Shown here in pieces: positions 43,426 to 52,888 of a DNA stretch of 64,000 nt. The position numbers were made by a program, and so were the translations under genes. The notes below the pieces were generated by a model. That model did no database searches. It saw only the letters and a program-made list of their open reading frames with translations, and was not told the origin of the DNA. Each line of letters begins with the position of its first letter. Positions within the stretch are counted from its first letter, which is position 1. The DNA is from JAUIAI01 sp041396585 (lineage in GTDB: Bacteria; Pseudomonadota; Gammaproteobacteria; Burkholderiales; Burkholderiaceae_E): positions 198,791 through 262,790 of the forward strand of contig JAWKYG010000007.1 in NCBI GenBank assembly GCA_041396585.1, given 5' to 3'.

Positions 43426-44034
43426 ATGCCGATTCTCCGACCGGCGGATCTAAGCCGCCGTCTATCCCTGATTCTTTCCGCCGCGCTCCTGGCAGCGCTT
43501 TCGGCGTTGAGTGTCTACTGGGTCCTGCAGATCGCCGCACCTCGCGTCTCGATCGCGCCGGGGGGGTCGCTGGTCGATCAGAGCGGCAAACTCGATACCT
43601 TCGCAGCCGGGCGCCTGTTCGGCATCGAAGGCCAGAGTCTTCCCCAGCAGGCCAGGCTTCCGGACAACATCCGTGTGATCGGTGTGATCGCTTCGGCCTC
43701 GAACGCGGCGGCCATCCTCCAGGTCAATGGCCAGCCACCCGCCCCTTACGCAATCGGACAGAGCGTTGACGGCAACCTCGTGGTCAGGGGCGTCAGCCGT
43801 GACGAGGTCGTTCTCGAACGCAACGGCGAGGAATTGCGGGCGCCGGCGCCGGCGCGCCATGATCCGGCCATTCTCGAAGCCGGCGCTGCCGGCGATCGCT
43901 CCGGCGCACCCGCAGCGCAGGGCGCTGGCGCGCCCGCGCGATCGGTGCTGCCGGCGGCGCGCGCGCGACCGCCGGCGCAGACCGGCGTGGCCATGCAACG
44001 CGAGAGCGCGGTGAATCGTCCGAGCGGCGGCTAG
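43426..44034 (+). CDS. gspC: Type II secretion protein GspC
   Basis: 202-residue inner-membrane protein. A hydrophobic helix (LSLILSAALLAALSALSVYW) is followed by the HR domain (GRLFGIEGQ, LPDNIRVIGVIASASNAAAI, YAIGQSVDGNLVVRGVSRDE). This domain docks to the secretin. The C-terminus is an Ala/Pro/Arg-rich tail rather than a PDZ domain, so the protein is shorter than in enterobacteria. It is divergent from the rest of the cluster, as in Burkholderia. Confidence 0.88.
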   Translation: MPILRPADLSRRLSLILSAALLAALSALSVYWVLQIAAPRVSIAPGGSLVDQSGKLDTFAAGRLFGIEGQSLPQQARLPDNIRVIGVIASASNAAAILQVNGQPPAPYAIGQSVDGNLVVRGVSRDEVVLERNGEELRAPAPARHDPAILEAGAAGDRSGAPAAQGAGAPARSVLPAARARPPAQTGVAMQRESAVNRPSGG

Positions 44035-44105
44035 GGCCTGTTCAAGGCGTCTGCGGGGCCGCTATGGCGGCGTCGACCGGAGCACTCTCCGGTAAACTCG
44101 CGCCC

Positions 44106-44900
44106 ATGCAGAACTATCTCGACATGATGCGCGCCGTCCGTGAGCGGGGCGTGCCGAAGTCCGATCGCACCGGCACCGGCACGCTGTCACTGTTCGGCTG
44201 GCAGCTTCGCTTCGACCTCAACGCGGGCTTTCCGCTGGTCACCACCAAGAAACTACATCTGCGCTCGATCATCCACGAGTTGCTTTGGTTTCTCAGCGGC
44301 GACACCAATGTGCGTCCGTTGCAGGCAGAGGGCGTCTCGATCTGGGACGAATGGGCCGATGAGAACGGTGAACTGGGGCCGGTCTATGGCCATCAGTGGC
44401 GCCACTGGCCCGATGGGCAGGGCGGAGAGATCGATCAGATCTCGGAGCTCATCGAGCGCATCCGCCGCGACCCCGATTCGCGCCGGCTGATCGTTTCGGC
44501 CTGGAATGTCGCCGAGATTCCCCAGATGGCGCTGGCACCGTGCCACGCCCTTTTCCAGTTTCATGTCGCGGCGGGCCGGCTGTCCTGCCAGCTCTATCAA
44601 CGCAGCGCCGACATCTTTCTCGGCGTACCGTTCAACATCGCGTCGTATGCGCTGCTCACGCATCTGGTGGCCGCGCAATGTGATCTCGAGGTGGGTGATT
44701 TCGTCTGGACAGGCGGCGATTGCCATCTGTACCTGAACCATCTCGAGCAGGCGGATCTGCAGCTCAGCCGCACGCCCTTGCCGCTGCCGCGGCTGGACCT
44801 ACTGCGCAAGCCGGCCACGATCTTCGATTACCGCTACGAAGACATCGCGATCCACGGCTACGAGAGTCATCCGGCGATTCGCGCCCCGGTCGCCGTCTGA
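44106..44900 (+). CDS. thyA: Thymidylate synthase
   Basis: 264-residue ThyA (same length as E. coli) making dTMP from dUMP with methylene-tetrahydrofolate. Start at MQNYLDMMRAVRERG. Motifs: SDRTGTGTLSLFGWQLRFDL, LHLRSIIHELLWFLSGDTNV, catalytic Cys146 in MALAPCHALFQFHV, QRSADIFLGVPFNIASYALL and GGDCHLYLNHLEQ. It is followed by folA, which recycles the dihydrofolate produced; the two are probably one operon. Confidence 0.97.
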   Translation: MQNYLDMMRAVRERGVPKSDRTGTGTLSLFGWQLRFDLNAGFPLVTTKKLHLRSIIHELLWFLSGDTNVRPLQAEGVSIWDEWADENGELGPVYGHQWRHWPDGQGGEIDQISELIERIRRDPDSRRLIVSAWNVAEIPQMALAPCHALFQFHVAAGRLSCQLYQRSADIFLGVPFNIASYALLTHLVAAQCDLEVGDFVWTGGDCHLYLNHLEQADLQLSRTPLPLPRLDLLRKPATIFDYRYEDIAIHGYESHPAIRAPVAV

Positions 44901-44923
44901 CCCGCGCCGACCGGATCACCCCA

Positions 44924-45433
44924 GTGCCTTCGCCTCGCCTGACGCTGATCGTCGCGCGCGCCCGCAACGGGGTCATCGGCCGCGGTAACGAGATGCCCTG
45001 GCGCATCCCCGAAGAAATGCGTCACTTCCGCCAGACCACGCTCGATCATGCGTTGATCGTCGGGCGCCTGACCTTTGAATCGATCGGCAAAGCCCTGCCG
45101 CGGCGGCGGATGATCGTGATCAGCCGCAGCAGCGGCTACCGGCCGGCGGGATGCGAGCGCGCATCAGATCTCGAGCAGGCGATCACTATCGCCAGCGATG
45201 GTTCGCGACCGGACATCGCCGATGACGACATCTTCGTGGCCGGGGGTGCGCAAATCTATGCGCTCGCCCTGCCCCTCGCCGATCGGCTTCTCATCACCGA
45301 GATCGATCTCGCTCCCGATGGCGACGCCTTCTTCACCGCTCCCGACGAAGAATTCTGGGAACTGGTCGGCAGCGATCCGCAACAGGCCGCCGACGGCACC
45401 CGCTTCACGATTCAGGATTGGCGGCGCCGGTAA
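44924..45433 (+). CDS. folA: Dihydrofolate reductase
   Basis: 169-residue enzyme reducing dihydrofolate with NADPH. A GTG start at 44924 gives VPSPRLTLIVARARNGVIGR followed by GNEMPWRIPEEMRHF; the acidic residue used in catalysis is in IPEEM. Also visible are LIVGRLTFESIGKALPRRRM, FVAGGAQIYALALPLADRLL and ITEIDL. It sits 23 bases after thyA. Confidence 0.95.
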   Translation: MPSPRLTLIVARARNGVIGRGNEMPWRIPEEMRHFRQTTLDHALIVGRLTFESIGKALPRRRMIVISRSSGYRPAGCERASDLEQAITIASDGSRPDIADDDIFVAGGAQIYALALPLADRLLITEIDLAPDGDAFFTAPDEEFWELVGSDPQQAADGTRFTIQDWRRR

Positions 45434-45488
45434 TGTGTGCGCCCGGCCGGCACGGCCCGGCAGAGGCACACAGGCGCCAGGGGCTGCC

Positions 45489-46097
45489 TCAATAGACTCC
45501 GAGTGCGGCGGCCTCGGCGAGCCCCTGTGCCAGATCAGCGGCCGCATCCAGCGAGGCTGCCGGCACTGTTTTTGGCGCCAGGATCTGCTCCGGAGTCTGC
45601 GCAGCCAGATTCACGATCATCGGCTCGGCCACGGCGCGCAGCCGCCAACCGGTGGCGATACGCGCAATCTGCCGGGCCGCGCCGTGGCCATCGCTGCCGG
45701 CACTGATGATCACCGCATAGGCGCGGCCTGCGAGCCGATCCAGCGCCGGGTAGTAGCAGCGGTCGAAAAAGGCCTTCATCTCGCCGGTCATCGAAGCGAG
45801 ATTCTCCGGACAGACGAACAGATAGGCGCGCGCGCCCAGGAGATCCGCTGCGTCGGTAGTTTCGCAGCCGAGCAGGCGCACGCGCGGCAGCATCGGCGGC
45901 GCCGGCTGAGCCTGCGGGCGGGCGGGCTCGGCAGTGACCTGCGCATCCCTCCCGCCCGGCGGCTGCTCGGCGCGCCGGGTTCCGGCCAGAGCCGCGTGCG
46001 CCAGCTGGCGCGACGCCCCCGTGCGCGAATGCCAGACGATCAGGAGATCGCAGCTGCGATCCTGCGCCTGGGCGGAGCCGGCCGATCGGTCGCTCAT
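45489..46097 (-). CDS. Flavodoxin/NAD(P)H-quinone reductase-like protein
   Basis: 202-residue protein with a flavodoxin-type FMN site. LLIVWHSRTGASRQLAHAAL resembles the phosphate loop, then DLLGARAYLFVCPENLASMT and GEMKAFFDRCYY match the WrbA/flavodoxin-like isoalloxazine loop. It ends AYAVIISAGSDGHGAARQIA. A Pro/Gln-rich insert lies at residues 42-68. It overlaps the upstream CYTH/CHAD gene by 4 bases and so is translated with it. The electron partner is unknown. Confidence 0.75.
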   Translation of the reverse strand: MSDRSAGSAQAQDRSCDLLIVWHSRTGASRQLAHAALAGTRRAEQPPGGRDAQVTAEPARPQAQPAPPMLPRVRLLGCETTDAADLLGARAYLFVCPENLASMTGEMKAFFDRCYYPALDRLAGRAYAVIISAGSDGHGAARQIARIATGWRLRAVAEPMIVNLAAQTPEQILAPKTVPAASLDAAADLAQGLAEAAALGVY

Positions 46098-47566
46098 CTC
46101 AGCGCCTTGCCGATCTGGCGCGCCAGACGCGCCATCCGCGTCGCCAGACCTGCCTCGACCATCGTGATCCTTGCAACCGACCAGCCAAGCGCGAAGCCGT
46201 CGGCCCCGACCTCGCGCAAACGATCGCCCGCCATCTGCAGATCGCACCACTCGCCGAGCGCGGTCTGTGCCTTGGACAGGGGTTTGAGCAGCGCCCGCCA
46301 GCGCCTGGGCAGCAAGGGGGCAAGAAACTCGAATGCGTAACGCAGTCGCTTGATGCGCTTGCGCAGATCATGGCGTTGCGTCACATCAAGCTTGCGGAAG
46401 CGGGCCGCCTGACGGCCCACTCGCCGCGTCCAGGAGCGCAGCCGGGCTTTGGACAGATCGGCGAGACCGGCAGCATCGCGAACATCATCGCGGGCGGCCG
46501 AGAGCCCGTGGCGGTGCCTTTGCAGCGTCATCAGCGCCCATTGGAACGCCGGATCCGAACAGACCTCGGCGACATCGGACACCGAGTCGCCGAAGAGTAT
46601 TTCCGCCGCCGGCGGCTCACCGCCGGCCGCGATGATCGCCGGCATGAGCGTATGACGATAGACATCGCGATCGCGACCCCGGCCGAGCAATCTGAAGACC
46701 CGCACGACCGCCGAAAGTGCCCGCTTCGGGGGCGGCTCGATCCAGGACTCGAAAACCTTCACCAGGGCGCGCAGCCGGCGGATCCCGACGCGCAGCTGAT
46801 GCACATGTGTGTCATCGCCCTCACCGGTCACCAACGCGGAGGCATTGCCGGCTATCTGTCGTTGACAGTCATCGAACAGCCGCGCGTAGGCCGCCGACGC
46901 ATGCTCGCCCGGATGCGCCTGGGCACGGCCCGCCGTCTCACAGGGCGGGCCCACTCCCCGCCGCAGGCGCTGGCCGCGTTGTGCCTTTCCGGCCGGCAGC
47001 GCGGTCAGGCCGAATCGGGCGATCCAGGGTTCGGCGACGGCCCAGATGGCTTCGAGTTCACCGCCGATCAGTTCGAACTCCAATTCGCAGACGGACGCCC
47101 GCCGGCCACCGGCCAGCAGGAGCCCGGTATCGAAGGCGATCTCGACCGCGCCGAGGCCATTGGCGCCCTGCGTTCTCACCACCGTGCGCTGACGCTTGAT
47201 GTCGGTCTCGAAGATGGCGATCAGGCGATCCTGCAGGACGGCCAGTTCGGTCGCATTGCCGAGGCGCTCCAGCCCGACGCGGCCGGCGAATGCAGGGAGA
47301 TCCAGGCAGACCTCGTCGCGCGGCAGGTTGTGCTCCAGCCGGCTCAGGCCGTCGAGCGAGGCGGTCTTGGCGGTCTGAACCCAGTCGCCGCCCTCGCGCC
47401 GCAGCCGCAGCCCGATGCCCATCGCCGCCAACTCCCGCTTCTCGGTATCGAAATAGACCGCCCGCAGCGGGGTCACGGACGCGTCGCCGCTGATCCTGAC
47501 CAATTCGGCCCGAACCGCCTCGGCCATCGCTTGCGGCACGCGAAATCTGATCTCTTGCTCGATCAT
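46094..47566 (-). CDS. CYTH and CHAD domain protein
   Basis: 490 residues. The N-terminal CYTH (triphosphate tunnel) domain starts IEQEIRFRVPQAMAEAVRAE, with alternating charged strands (YFDTEKRELAAMGIGLRLRR, EIAFDTGLLLAGGRRASVCE, LEFELIGG). The C-terminal CHAD domain (about 230-490) carries the conserved His/Arg helices THVHQLRVGIRRLRALVKVF and RHDLRKRIKRLRYAFEFLAP. CYTH domains act on triphosphates and CHAD domains bind polyphosphate; the combination is linked to polyphosphate metabolism. The substrate here is not known. It forms a two-gene operon with the flavodoxin-like gene. Confidence 0.9.
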   Translation of the reverse strand: MIEQEIRFRVPQAMAEAVRAELVRISGDASVTPLRAVYFDTEKRELAAMGIGLRLRREGGDWVQTAKTASLDGLSRLEHNLPRDEVCLDLPAFAGRVGLERLGNATELAVLQDRLIAIFETDIKRQRTVVRTQGANGLGAVEIAFDTGLLLAGGRRASVCELEFELIGGELEAIWAVAEPWIARFGLTALPAGKAQRGQRLRRGVGPPCETAGRAQAHPGEHASAAYARLFDDCQRQIAGNASALVTGEGDDTHVHQLRVGIRRLRALVKVFESWIEPPPKRALSAVVRVFRLLGRGRDRDVYRHTLMPAIIAAGGEPPAAEILFGDSVSDVAEVCSDPAFQWALMTLQRHRHGLSAARDDVRDAAGLADLSKARLRSWTRRVGRQAARFRKLDVTQRHDLRKRIKRLRYAFEFLAPLLPRRWRALLKPLSKAQTALGEWCDLQMAGDRLREVGADGFALGWSVARITMVEAGLATRMARLARQIGKALR

Positions 47567-47675
47567 CGTGGCGCAGATTGTCCATGTGCACGCGCATCCA
47601 CGCCAGCAACGGACGCCGCGCCGGCGGTGTCATGTCGCCGACGCTGACAGAAGCGGCGGTTAGAATGGCGCCCCG

Positions 47676-47751
47676 GCCACCGTAGCTCAGTGGATAGAGC
47701 ATCCGCCTCCTAAGCGGAGGGTCGCAGGTTCGATTCCTGCCGGTGGCGCCA
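47676..47751 (+). tRNA. tRNA-Arg (anticodon CCT)
   Basis: 76 bases including an encoded CCA. The acceptor stem pairs GCCACCG with CGGTGGC, the D-arm is GCTC...GAGC, the anticodon stem TCCGC/GCGGA encloses CTCCTAA (anticodon CCT, reading AGG), and the T-arm GCAGG-TTCGATT-CCTGC is perfect. Confidence 0.96.
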
Positions 47752-47755
47752 CGGC

Positions 47756-47769
47756 GCCCGAAATCGGGC
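47756..47769 (+). terminator. Short hairpin after tRNA-Arg
   Basis: GCCCG-AAAT-CGGGC, five base pairs with a four-base loop, starts 4 bases after the tRNA CCA. There is no T-run, so terminator function is tentative. Confidence 0.3.
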
Positions 47770-47950
47770 CCCCCGTGAATGAGGGTCGCTCCCTTGGCGC
47801 CGGGGCATTGGCTCTGCCGGCAAAAGGCCCGCGCTTCGTGAGAAGCTGCCCCCCGCACCAATCGCCGCTGCGCTACTCTCTTGGGCCGAATGCTCGCCAG
47901 ACCGGCCCCTGAACCGGACGCACGAGGCCGAGCCCCCAAGGAGTCCAGCC

Positions 47951-48945
47951 ATGTGTCGAATTTTCCGACATCACGGAAGCCGTCGCAGTTCACGGCATCT
48001 CGCATCATTCATCACCGCTATTGCGCTGCTGGCAGCCGTCATGGTGGCCATCCCGGCGCCGGTGCTCGCGAAGCCAGCGCCGGCCACCTTGTTCGACGCG
48101 GCCCATGACGCCTATCGGGCAGGAGATCGCGCGCGCGCACTGACGCTGTTCACCGAAGCCGCAGAGGCCGGCAGCCTGGATGCGCAATGGCTGCTGGGCA
48201 AGGCCTTGCGCGATGGCAGGCTAGGTGTCACGGATCCGCAGCTAGCCGGGCAGTGGCTGCAGAGAGCAGCCGAGGAGGGCCACGTCGGAGCCCAGGCCGA
48301 CCTCGGCGCATTGCTGCTGAAATCCGACGAGACCGACCCCGCGGTGGCTGCGAACTGGCTCCGGGAGGCGGCGCTGCGCGGCGATGCGCGCGCCCGCTAC
48401 GAGATCGGTTTGCCCACGAGGAAGCGCCTTGGCGTGGCCACTTCGACCCGACGCCGCGCGTCGCTGGTATCAACAGGCGGCCGAACAGGCGAGCTCGAGG
48501 CGATCTACTCGTCTCGGCGTGATGAATCACGAGGGCCTGGGCATGGCCCGAAACCCGGCCCAGGCGGCGAGCTGGCTGCGCCAGGCCGCCGAGCGCGGCC
48601 ACCCGGATGCCCAGCTGCGCATGGGCGCTGCGCGAGAACGGCTCGGTCGCATCCCGCGCTCGCTGCCAGCTCGGTATCGACGGGCCGCCGAGAAAGGGCG
48701 TGGCCTGGGCGCAATACCGGCTCGCCACCCAGCTCGAAGCCGGAAACGGCGTGGCCGCGGACAAGGTGCAGGCCTATCGCTGGATGCTGCTGGCTTCACG
48801 GGGCGCCGACGCGCAGCGCGGGCCGTGGAATCTCGATGCGGCGATCACGCGCCTGCGCTCGGCGCTCGCACCGGGCGGAACTTGAAGAGGCCGAAGCCCA
48901 GGCAAACGATTTCCGGCCGGTACAGCCGCGGCTGCGGCCGACTGA
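47951..48945 (+). pseudogene. Sel1-repeat (TPR-like) exported protein, frameshifted
   Basis: The start is good (AAGGAG before ATG 47951), with a signal peptide (FITAIALLAAVMVAIPAPVL, cleaved near AKPAPA). Sel1 repeats follow: AHDAYRAGDRARALTLFTEA, AEAGSLDAQWLLGKALRDGR, QWLQRAAEEGHVGAQADLGA and NWLREAALRGDARARYEIG. From about 48415 the repeats continue in other frames: RRWYQQAAEQASS and MARNPAQAASWLRQAAERGH in one, then WAQYRLATQLEAGNGVAADK and VQAYRWMLLASRGAD in another, then ELEEAEAQANDFRPVQP. At least three indels are needed. Sel1 proteins mediate protein-protein contacts; no partner is evident. The exact end is uncertain; 48945 is a stop in one of the frames. Confidence 0.6.
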
Positions 48946-49051
48946 AACCGCGGGCTCAGGAACCGGTGTGCCCACTGGCGGGCACACCGAAATCAATGGC
49001 GAGCAGCGACCGGCCAGCGCAAGACAGGGTTCTGCCGGGCTGGCGGCAGCC

Positions 49052-50494
49052 TTACTGCGGCGCCGGGGTGGTGCGCCGGGGGCGCCCATCCGGCGCGCTG
49101 CCTGCGGGCTGCCGAAGCCGTCGATCATCGCCTTCTGATCAGCCTTGCAAAAGCGCGTCGAGCGCCTGCGGATCAGGACGACTCGCGCATCGCCGCCCTG
49201 ACATTCGGCCAGAGTTCGCGCATGGGCCGGGGAACCGGCGAGATCGACGGCTTCCTCGGGGTCGTTGATCAGATCGAACAACTCGGGGCGGTGGCGCACA
49301 TACTCGATCAGCTTGAAGCCGTCTTTGCGAATCATGAACGCGCCGGTGTTCGAACCGGCCGCATGGTATTCGCTGAAGATCGGCCGCGACTGATCCACGG
49401 GCTCGGCCGCGATCTCGAACAGCGAGCGCCTCAACGCGCAAGTCTGTCGGGTGCCGCTCCCGGTGACGCCGACCGCGTGCAGGATCGTCGATACAGATCG
49501 AGCAGATCGACCGGCGTGTCGCACGCACGCCCGGCCGCACGCCCGGGCCTGCCAGCAGCATCGGCACGCGCACGCTCTCCTCGCAGAGATTGCCTTTGCC
49601 CCAGAGACCGCGGGCACCGACATTGTCGCCGTGGTCCGAGGTGTAGACGACATGCGTGGTATCGGTCAGCCTCGCCTTGTCGCCGATCGCCGCAATGATT
49701 CGCCCGACGTCTTCGTCCATCCAGCTGCACAGACCGTGGTAGGCGGAGATCGCACTGAGCCGCTCGTGCTCGTCGACGAAGTGCCTTCCTCGACCCGTGA
49801 GAACTCGAAATACTCCTGCACCCAGGGGTGCGGACATAGTCGGTACGGATGCCGGAACTTCGCATCTCAATCCGGCGGTGCCAGATCGAAGAAACGCTGC
49901 GGCACCACCAGCGCGGAAAGTGCGGCGCGACCAGACCGATGAACAGCACGAAGCGCCTGGTTCGGGTCATGCTCGGCCAGCTATTGCCGGTTGCCTGGAG
50001 ACCCGCGCGTCATAGCGCGTGTAACTCGATTCGCCGGGACCGATCTCAGGCCCGAGCATGCGCGATTTCGGATTGCTGCTGAGAATGTAGGGATCACGAA
50101 TGGACGCCCACACCATGCCATGGCCCCCGACCACATGCATCGGCATGATTTCGTGATCGAAGCCGGCCGGATCTTCCTCGGCGCGGTAGTGCAGCTTGCC
50201 GATGCTGTCGACCCGGATGCCATCGGCCTGCAGGCGATGCCCCCATCCCTGCTGCGCCCCTGTGTAGGGCATGGCGTTGTCCCAGTGACGGATCTCGTGC
50301 ACCCGGCGCCCGGTGGCGAATGCGGCGCGCGCCGGCACACAGATCGGGCTTGGCGTGTAGGCAGCGCGGAAATTCACGCCCCGCGCGGCCAGCGCATCGA
50401 GGTTCGGGGTTTGCACACGAGGATGGTCCATGCAGCCCATGAACCGCGGGTCGTGTTCGTCCGACATGATGATGACGAGATTCTTGGCGCTCAC
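49052..50494 (-). pseudogene. Sulfatase-family hydrolase, frameshifted
   Basis: Alkaline-phosphatase-superfamily arylsulfatase type. The N-terminus NLVIIMSDEHDPRFMGCMDH gives the metal-binding aspartate region. PSPICVPARAAFATGR contains the CxPxR signature whose Cys becomes formylglycine. The first 175 residues are clean. After about 49975 the family sequence is spread over frames: FVLFIGLVAPHFP, then LSAISAYHGLCSWMDEDVGR, VVYTSDHGDNVGARGLWGKG, NLCEESVRVPMLLAGPGV, then FSEYHAAGSNTGAFMIRKDG and FKLIEYVRHRPELFDLINDP. At least four indels. The end near 49052 is inferred. The substrate is unknown (choline-sulfatase-like aliphatic or aryl sulfates are possible). It lies downstream of tctA on the same strand, suggesting processing of a sulfated compound. 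Confidence 0.72.
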
Positions 50495-50540
50495 CGAAGG
50501 GCCCCTTTGCAATGAATGACGAATGATGATGAAAACGTGC

Positions 50541-52115
50541 CTACGAGAGTCGTGTGCCGCGCGAGAACCAGATGACCACCGCCACTGCCATCACCAGAAA
50601 GGCCACGGCGAGCGGGCTCTGAAACAGGAACCAGGGGTTGGCACCGGAGGCTGAAAATGCCTGTCGTAGTCCGGTCTCGAGATTGCGCTCGAGGATAAAC
50701 GCGATCGCAAAGGGCAACACCGAGATATCGAGCCGACGCATCAGATAGCCGAGCGCACCGAATAACAGGGCCATGATCACCGCCGCCAGGCTGGTTTCCT
50801 GAACATATACCGCTGTGATCGTCACCAGCAGCACGATGGGCATCAGGGTTGCCGGCGGGATGCGCACCATATGCCCCATCGCGCGCATCACCACGCCGCC
50901 GACGGTCCAGTTCAGCAGATTCGCGAAGATCATCAGCGAGAACAGGCCGAACACCATCACGGCCTCGCTGTTGACCACATCTGTGCTGAGCCGAAACACG
51001 CCCGGCCCCGGATTCAGCCCTCCGATGCTCTCGGCAGCCAGGATCAGGAACACCGCGGCCACGTTTCCGGGTATGCCGAGACTCAGAACCGGAATCAGAT
51101 TCGCGCCCGAAACCGCCGAATTCGCGGCCTCGGTCGCGGCGACCCCTTCGGGCGCGCCCTCGCCGAATGCGACCGGGCCCCGATGCAGCTTCTTGGCAGT
51201 TGCATAACCGAGCGTGGCGGCCAGGGTGGAGCCAATGCCGGGCAATGCGCCGATCGCGGTGCCGATCAACGCCGAGCGGCCGATCACCGGCATCAGCCGG
51301 CGCCAGAGGCCCGGCGGTGTCTTTCGATCGGCTTCGGCGGCGACCGTGGCCAGGCGCTGTCCGGATTCCCGCCCGCTGGCAATATCCTCGATCGCCTTGA
51401 AGATCTCACCCAGAATCAGTACGCCGAGCACCGCCGAAACGATCGGAATGCCATCCGCGAGCGCCTCCAGCCCCAGGCTCAGGCGCGGATACTGATCCTC
51501 GCCCTTGGCGATCGACGCGCATAACAATCCGAGCAGCCCCGAGAGCACGCCCTTGACCGGCGACCTGCCGACCACTGCGGCCACGAAGGCGAGCGACAGC
51601 AAGATCAGTGCGGCCTTCTCGGTAAAGCCCAGATAGGCCTCCACCAGCACGGCAAGGAAGGGCGCGCAGGTGATCAACACCAGATCGGAGAAGGAATCAC
51701 CGATGACCGACGCGCGGTGGGCAACGCGCAAGGCGAGCCGGGACTGCCCGCGACGCGTCATCGGATACCCATCGAAGGTGGTCAATAACGCATCCGGCGT
51801 GCCCGGCGTGTTGAAGAGAATTGCCGGCACCGCGCCCCCGACGGTGGCCCCCTTCATCACGCCGATCAGGAACCCGAGCACGGGCAACAGGGCACTGGCG
51901 TTGAAACCGAACACCGAGATCAGGATCGGCAGCGATACGGCCATCGCAAACGGCCCCGACAGGCCCGGAATCGCCCCGATCACAACGCCGGCAAACAGAC
52001 CACCTGCGGTCATCAGCACAGTCATCGTGACCGGCAGACCGAAGACAACGAACACCGGCTGGTCGACAAAGACCGCGCTCAGCCCAAGAAGAATGTAGTC
52101 GCCTAGACCGATCAT
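50541..52115 (-). CDS. tctA: Tripartite tricarboxylate transporter large permease TctA
   Basis: 524-residue membrane protein with about 11-12 hydrophobic helices. TctA motifs: GLFAGVVIGAIPGLSGPFAM, GVMKGATVGGAVPAILFNTP followed by GTPDALLTTFDGYPM in the N half, and the matching ALIGTAIGALPGIGSTLAAT, ATEAANSAVSGANLIPVLSL, GIPGN in the C half. It acts with TctB and the periplasmic binding protein TctC in sodium-driven uptake of carboxylates. It starts 6 bases after tctB. Intact frame. Confidence 0.95.
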   Translation of the reverse strand: MIGLGDYILLGLSAVFVDQPVFVVFGLPVTMTVLMTAGGLFAGVVIGAIPGLSGPFAMAVSLPILISVFGFNASALLPVLGFLIGVMKGATVGGAVPAILFNTPGTPDALLTTFDGYPMTRRGQSRLALRVAHRASVIGDSFSDLVLITCAPFLAVLVEAYLGFTEKAALILLSLAFVAAVVGRSPVKGVLSGLLGLLCASIAKGEDQYPRLSLGLEALADGIPIVSAVLGVLILGEIFKAIEDIASGRESGQRLATVAAEADRKTPPGLWRRLMPVIGRSALIGTAIGALPGIGSTLAATLGYATAKKLHRGPVAFGEGAPEGVAATEAANSAVSGANLIPVLSLGIPGNVAAVFLILAAESIGGLNPGPGVFRLSTDVVNSEAVMVFGLFSLMIFANLLNWTVGGVVMRAMGHMVRIPPATLMPIVLLVTITAVYVQETSLAAVIMALLFGALGYLMRRLDISVLPFAIAFILERNLETGLRQAFSASGANPWFLFQSPLAVAFLVMAVAVVIWFSRGTRLS

Positions 52116-52121
52116 GAGCGA

Positions 52122-52703
52122 TCAGACATCGCCATTGGGCGGTAAGAGCAGATCATCAAAGGGAACATCGATCAGCAGCATCAAGACCACCACGCAGACC
52201 AGCGCGATCATCAACCAGCGTATGCGCATGCCGCCGTTGAGCCGGATCAGCAAAGCACTCAGCAGCAGGAATCCACCCACGAGGTACCCAAGGTACTTCC
52301 ATGGCACGGTGTCGCGAAGTGATCGATAGCCGCCTTCAGCCGATCCCGCAAGATCGGCCACGATCGGCCCGGTCCAACGCATGGCCAGCAGACAAGCCAC
52401 GAGCACGGCGGCCATCCAGATGAGAAATCGAAGATTCTGCAAACCAAAGCCCGTGTCGTTCGAATCCGCGCCGGGCCCGTCCGGCGAGGGCGCGCGCCGC
52501 GGCCGAAGCAGCAGCCAGAGACCGATTGCCCCGATACCATAGCCGAGCATCGTCGGCAACATGGCGTCGCCGATGGTGGTACGGCGCCGGAATGTCTCGA
52601 TGACGCCCGACTCGACGTCGGCGGGGATCCAGAGCAACAGAAGCACCAGCGCAAAGGCCAGCGCCAGAGCGCCGACGATTCGATCGGACCGATGTGAAGC
52701 CAT
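52122..52703 (-). CDS. tctB: Tripartite tricarboxylate transporter small permease TctB
   Basis: 193 residues, four hydrophobic segments: IVGALALAFALVLLLLWIPA, MLGYGIGAIGLWLLL, FLIWMAAVLVACLLAM and the C-terminal WLMIALVCVVVLMLLIDVPF, with YLGYLVGGFLLLSALLI. The family is poorly conserved, so position between tctC and tctA supports the call. It has a loop rich in Pro/Gly/Asp at residues 68-88. Confidence 0.88.
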   Translation of the reverse strand: MASHRSDRIVGALALAFALVLLLLWIPADVESGVIETFRRRTTIGDAMLPTMLGYGIGAIGLWLLLRPRRAPSPDGPGADSNDTGFGLQNLRFLIWMAAVLVACLLAMRWTGPIVADLAGSAEGGYRSLRDTVPWKYLGYLVGGFLLLSALLIRLNGGMRIRWLMIALVCVVVLMLLIDVPFDDLLLPPNGDV

Positions 52704-52801
52704 CGTGTGAACTCCGGGCTGCTACGACTCGCTCTGCCGGCAGAGCCCGCAGATCCAAGGGCTGTGATCCGACCCGGCCGCGCACAATAAAGGTCGTACA
52801 C

Positions 52802-52828
52802 GCCATACAGGCCATGCAGGCTATGCAG
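52802..52828. repeat. Triple 9-base tandem repeat between tctC and tctB
   Basis: Three consecutive near-identical 9-base units, GCCATACAG, GCCATGCAG and GCTATGCAG, differ by one base each from the middle unit. A further GCATGCAG lies a few bases beyond. They lie in the 185-base gap between tctC and tctB. No function is evident. Confidence 0.6.
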
Positions 52829-52888
52829 CGGCCTGGCATGCAGACCCCGGCCAGCCTGCGGGCACGGCCGGGTGTCGACCCGACAGCC

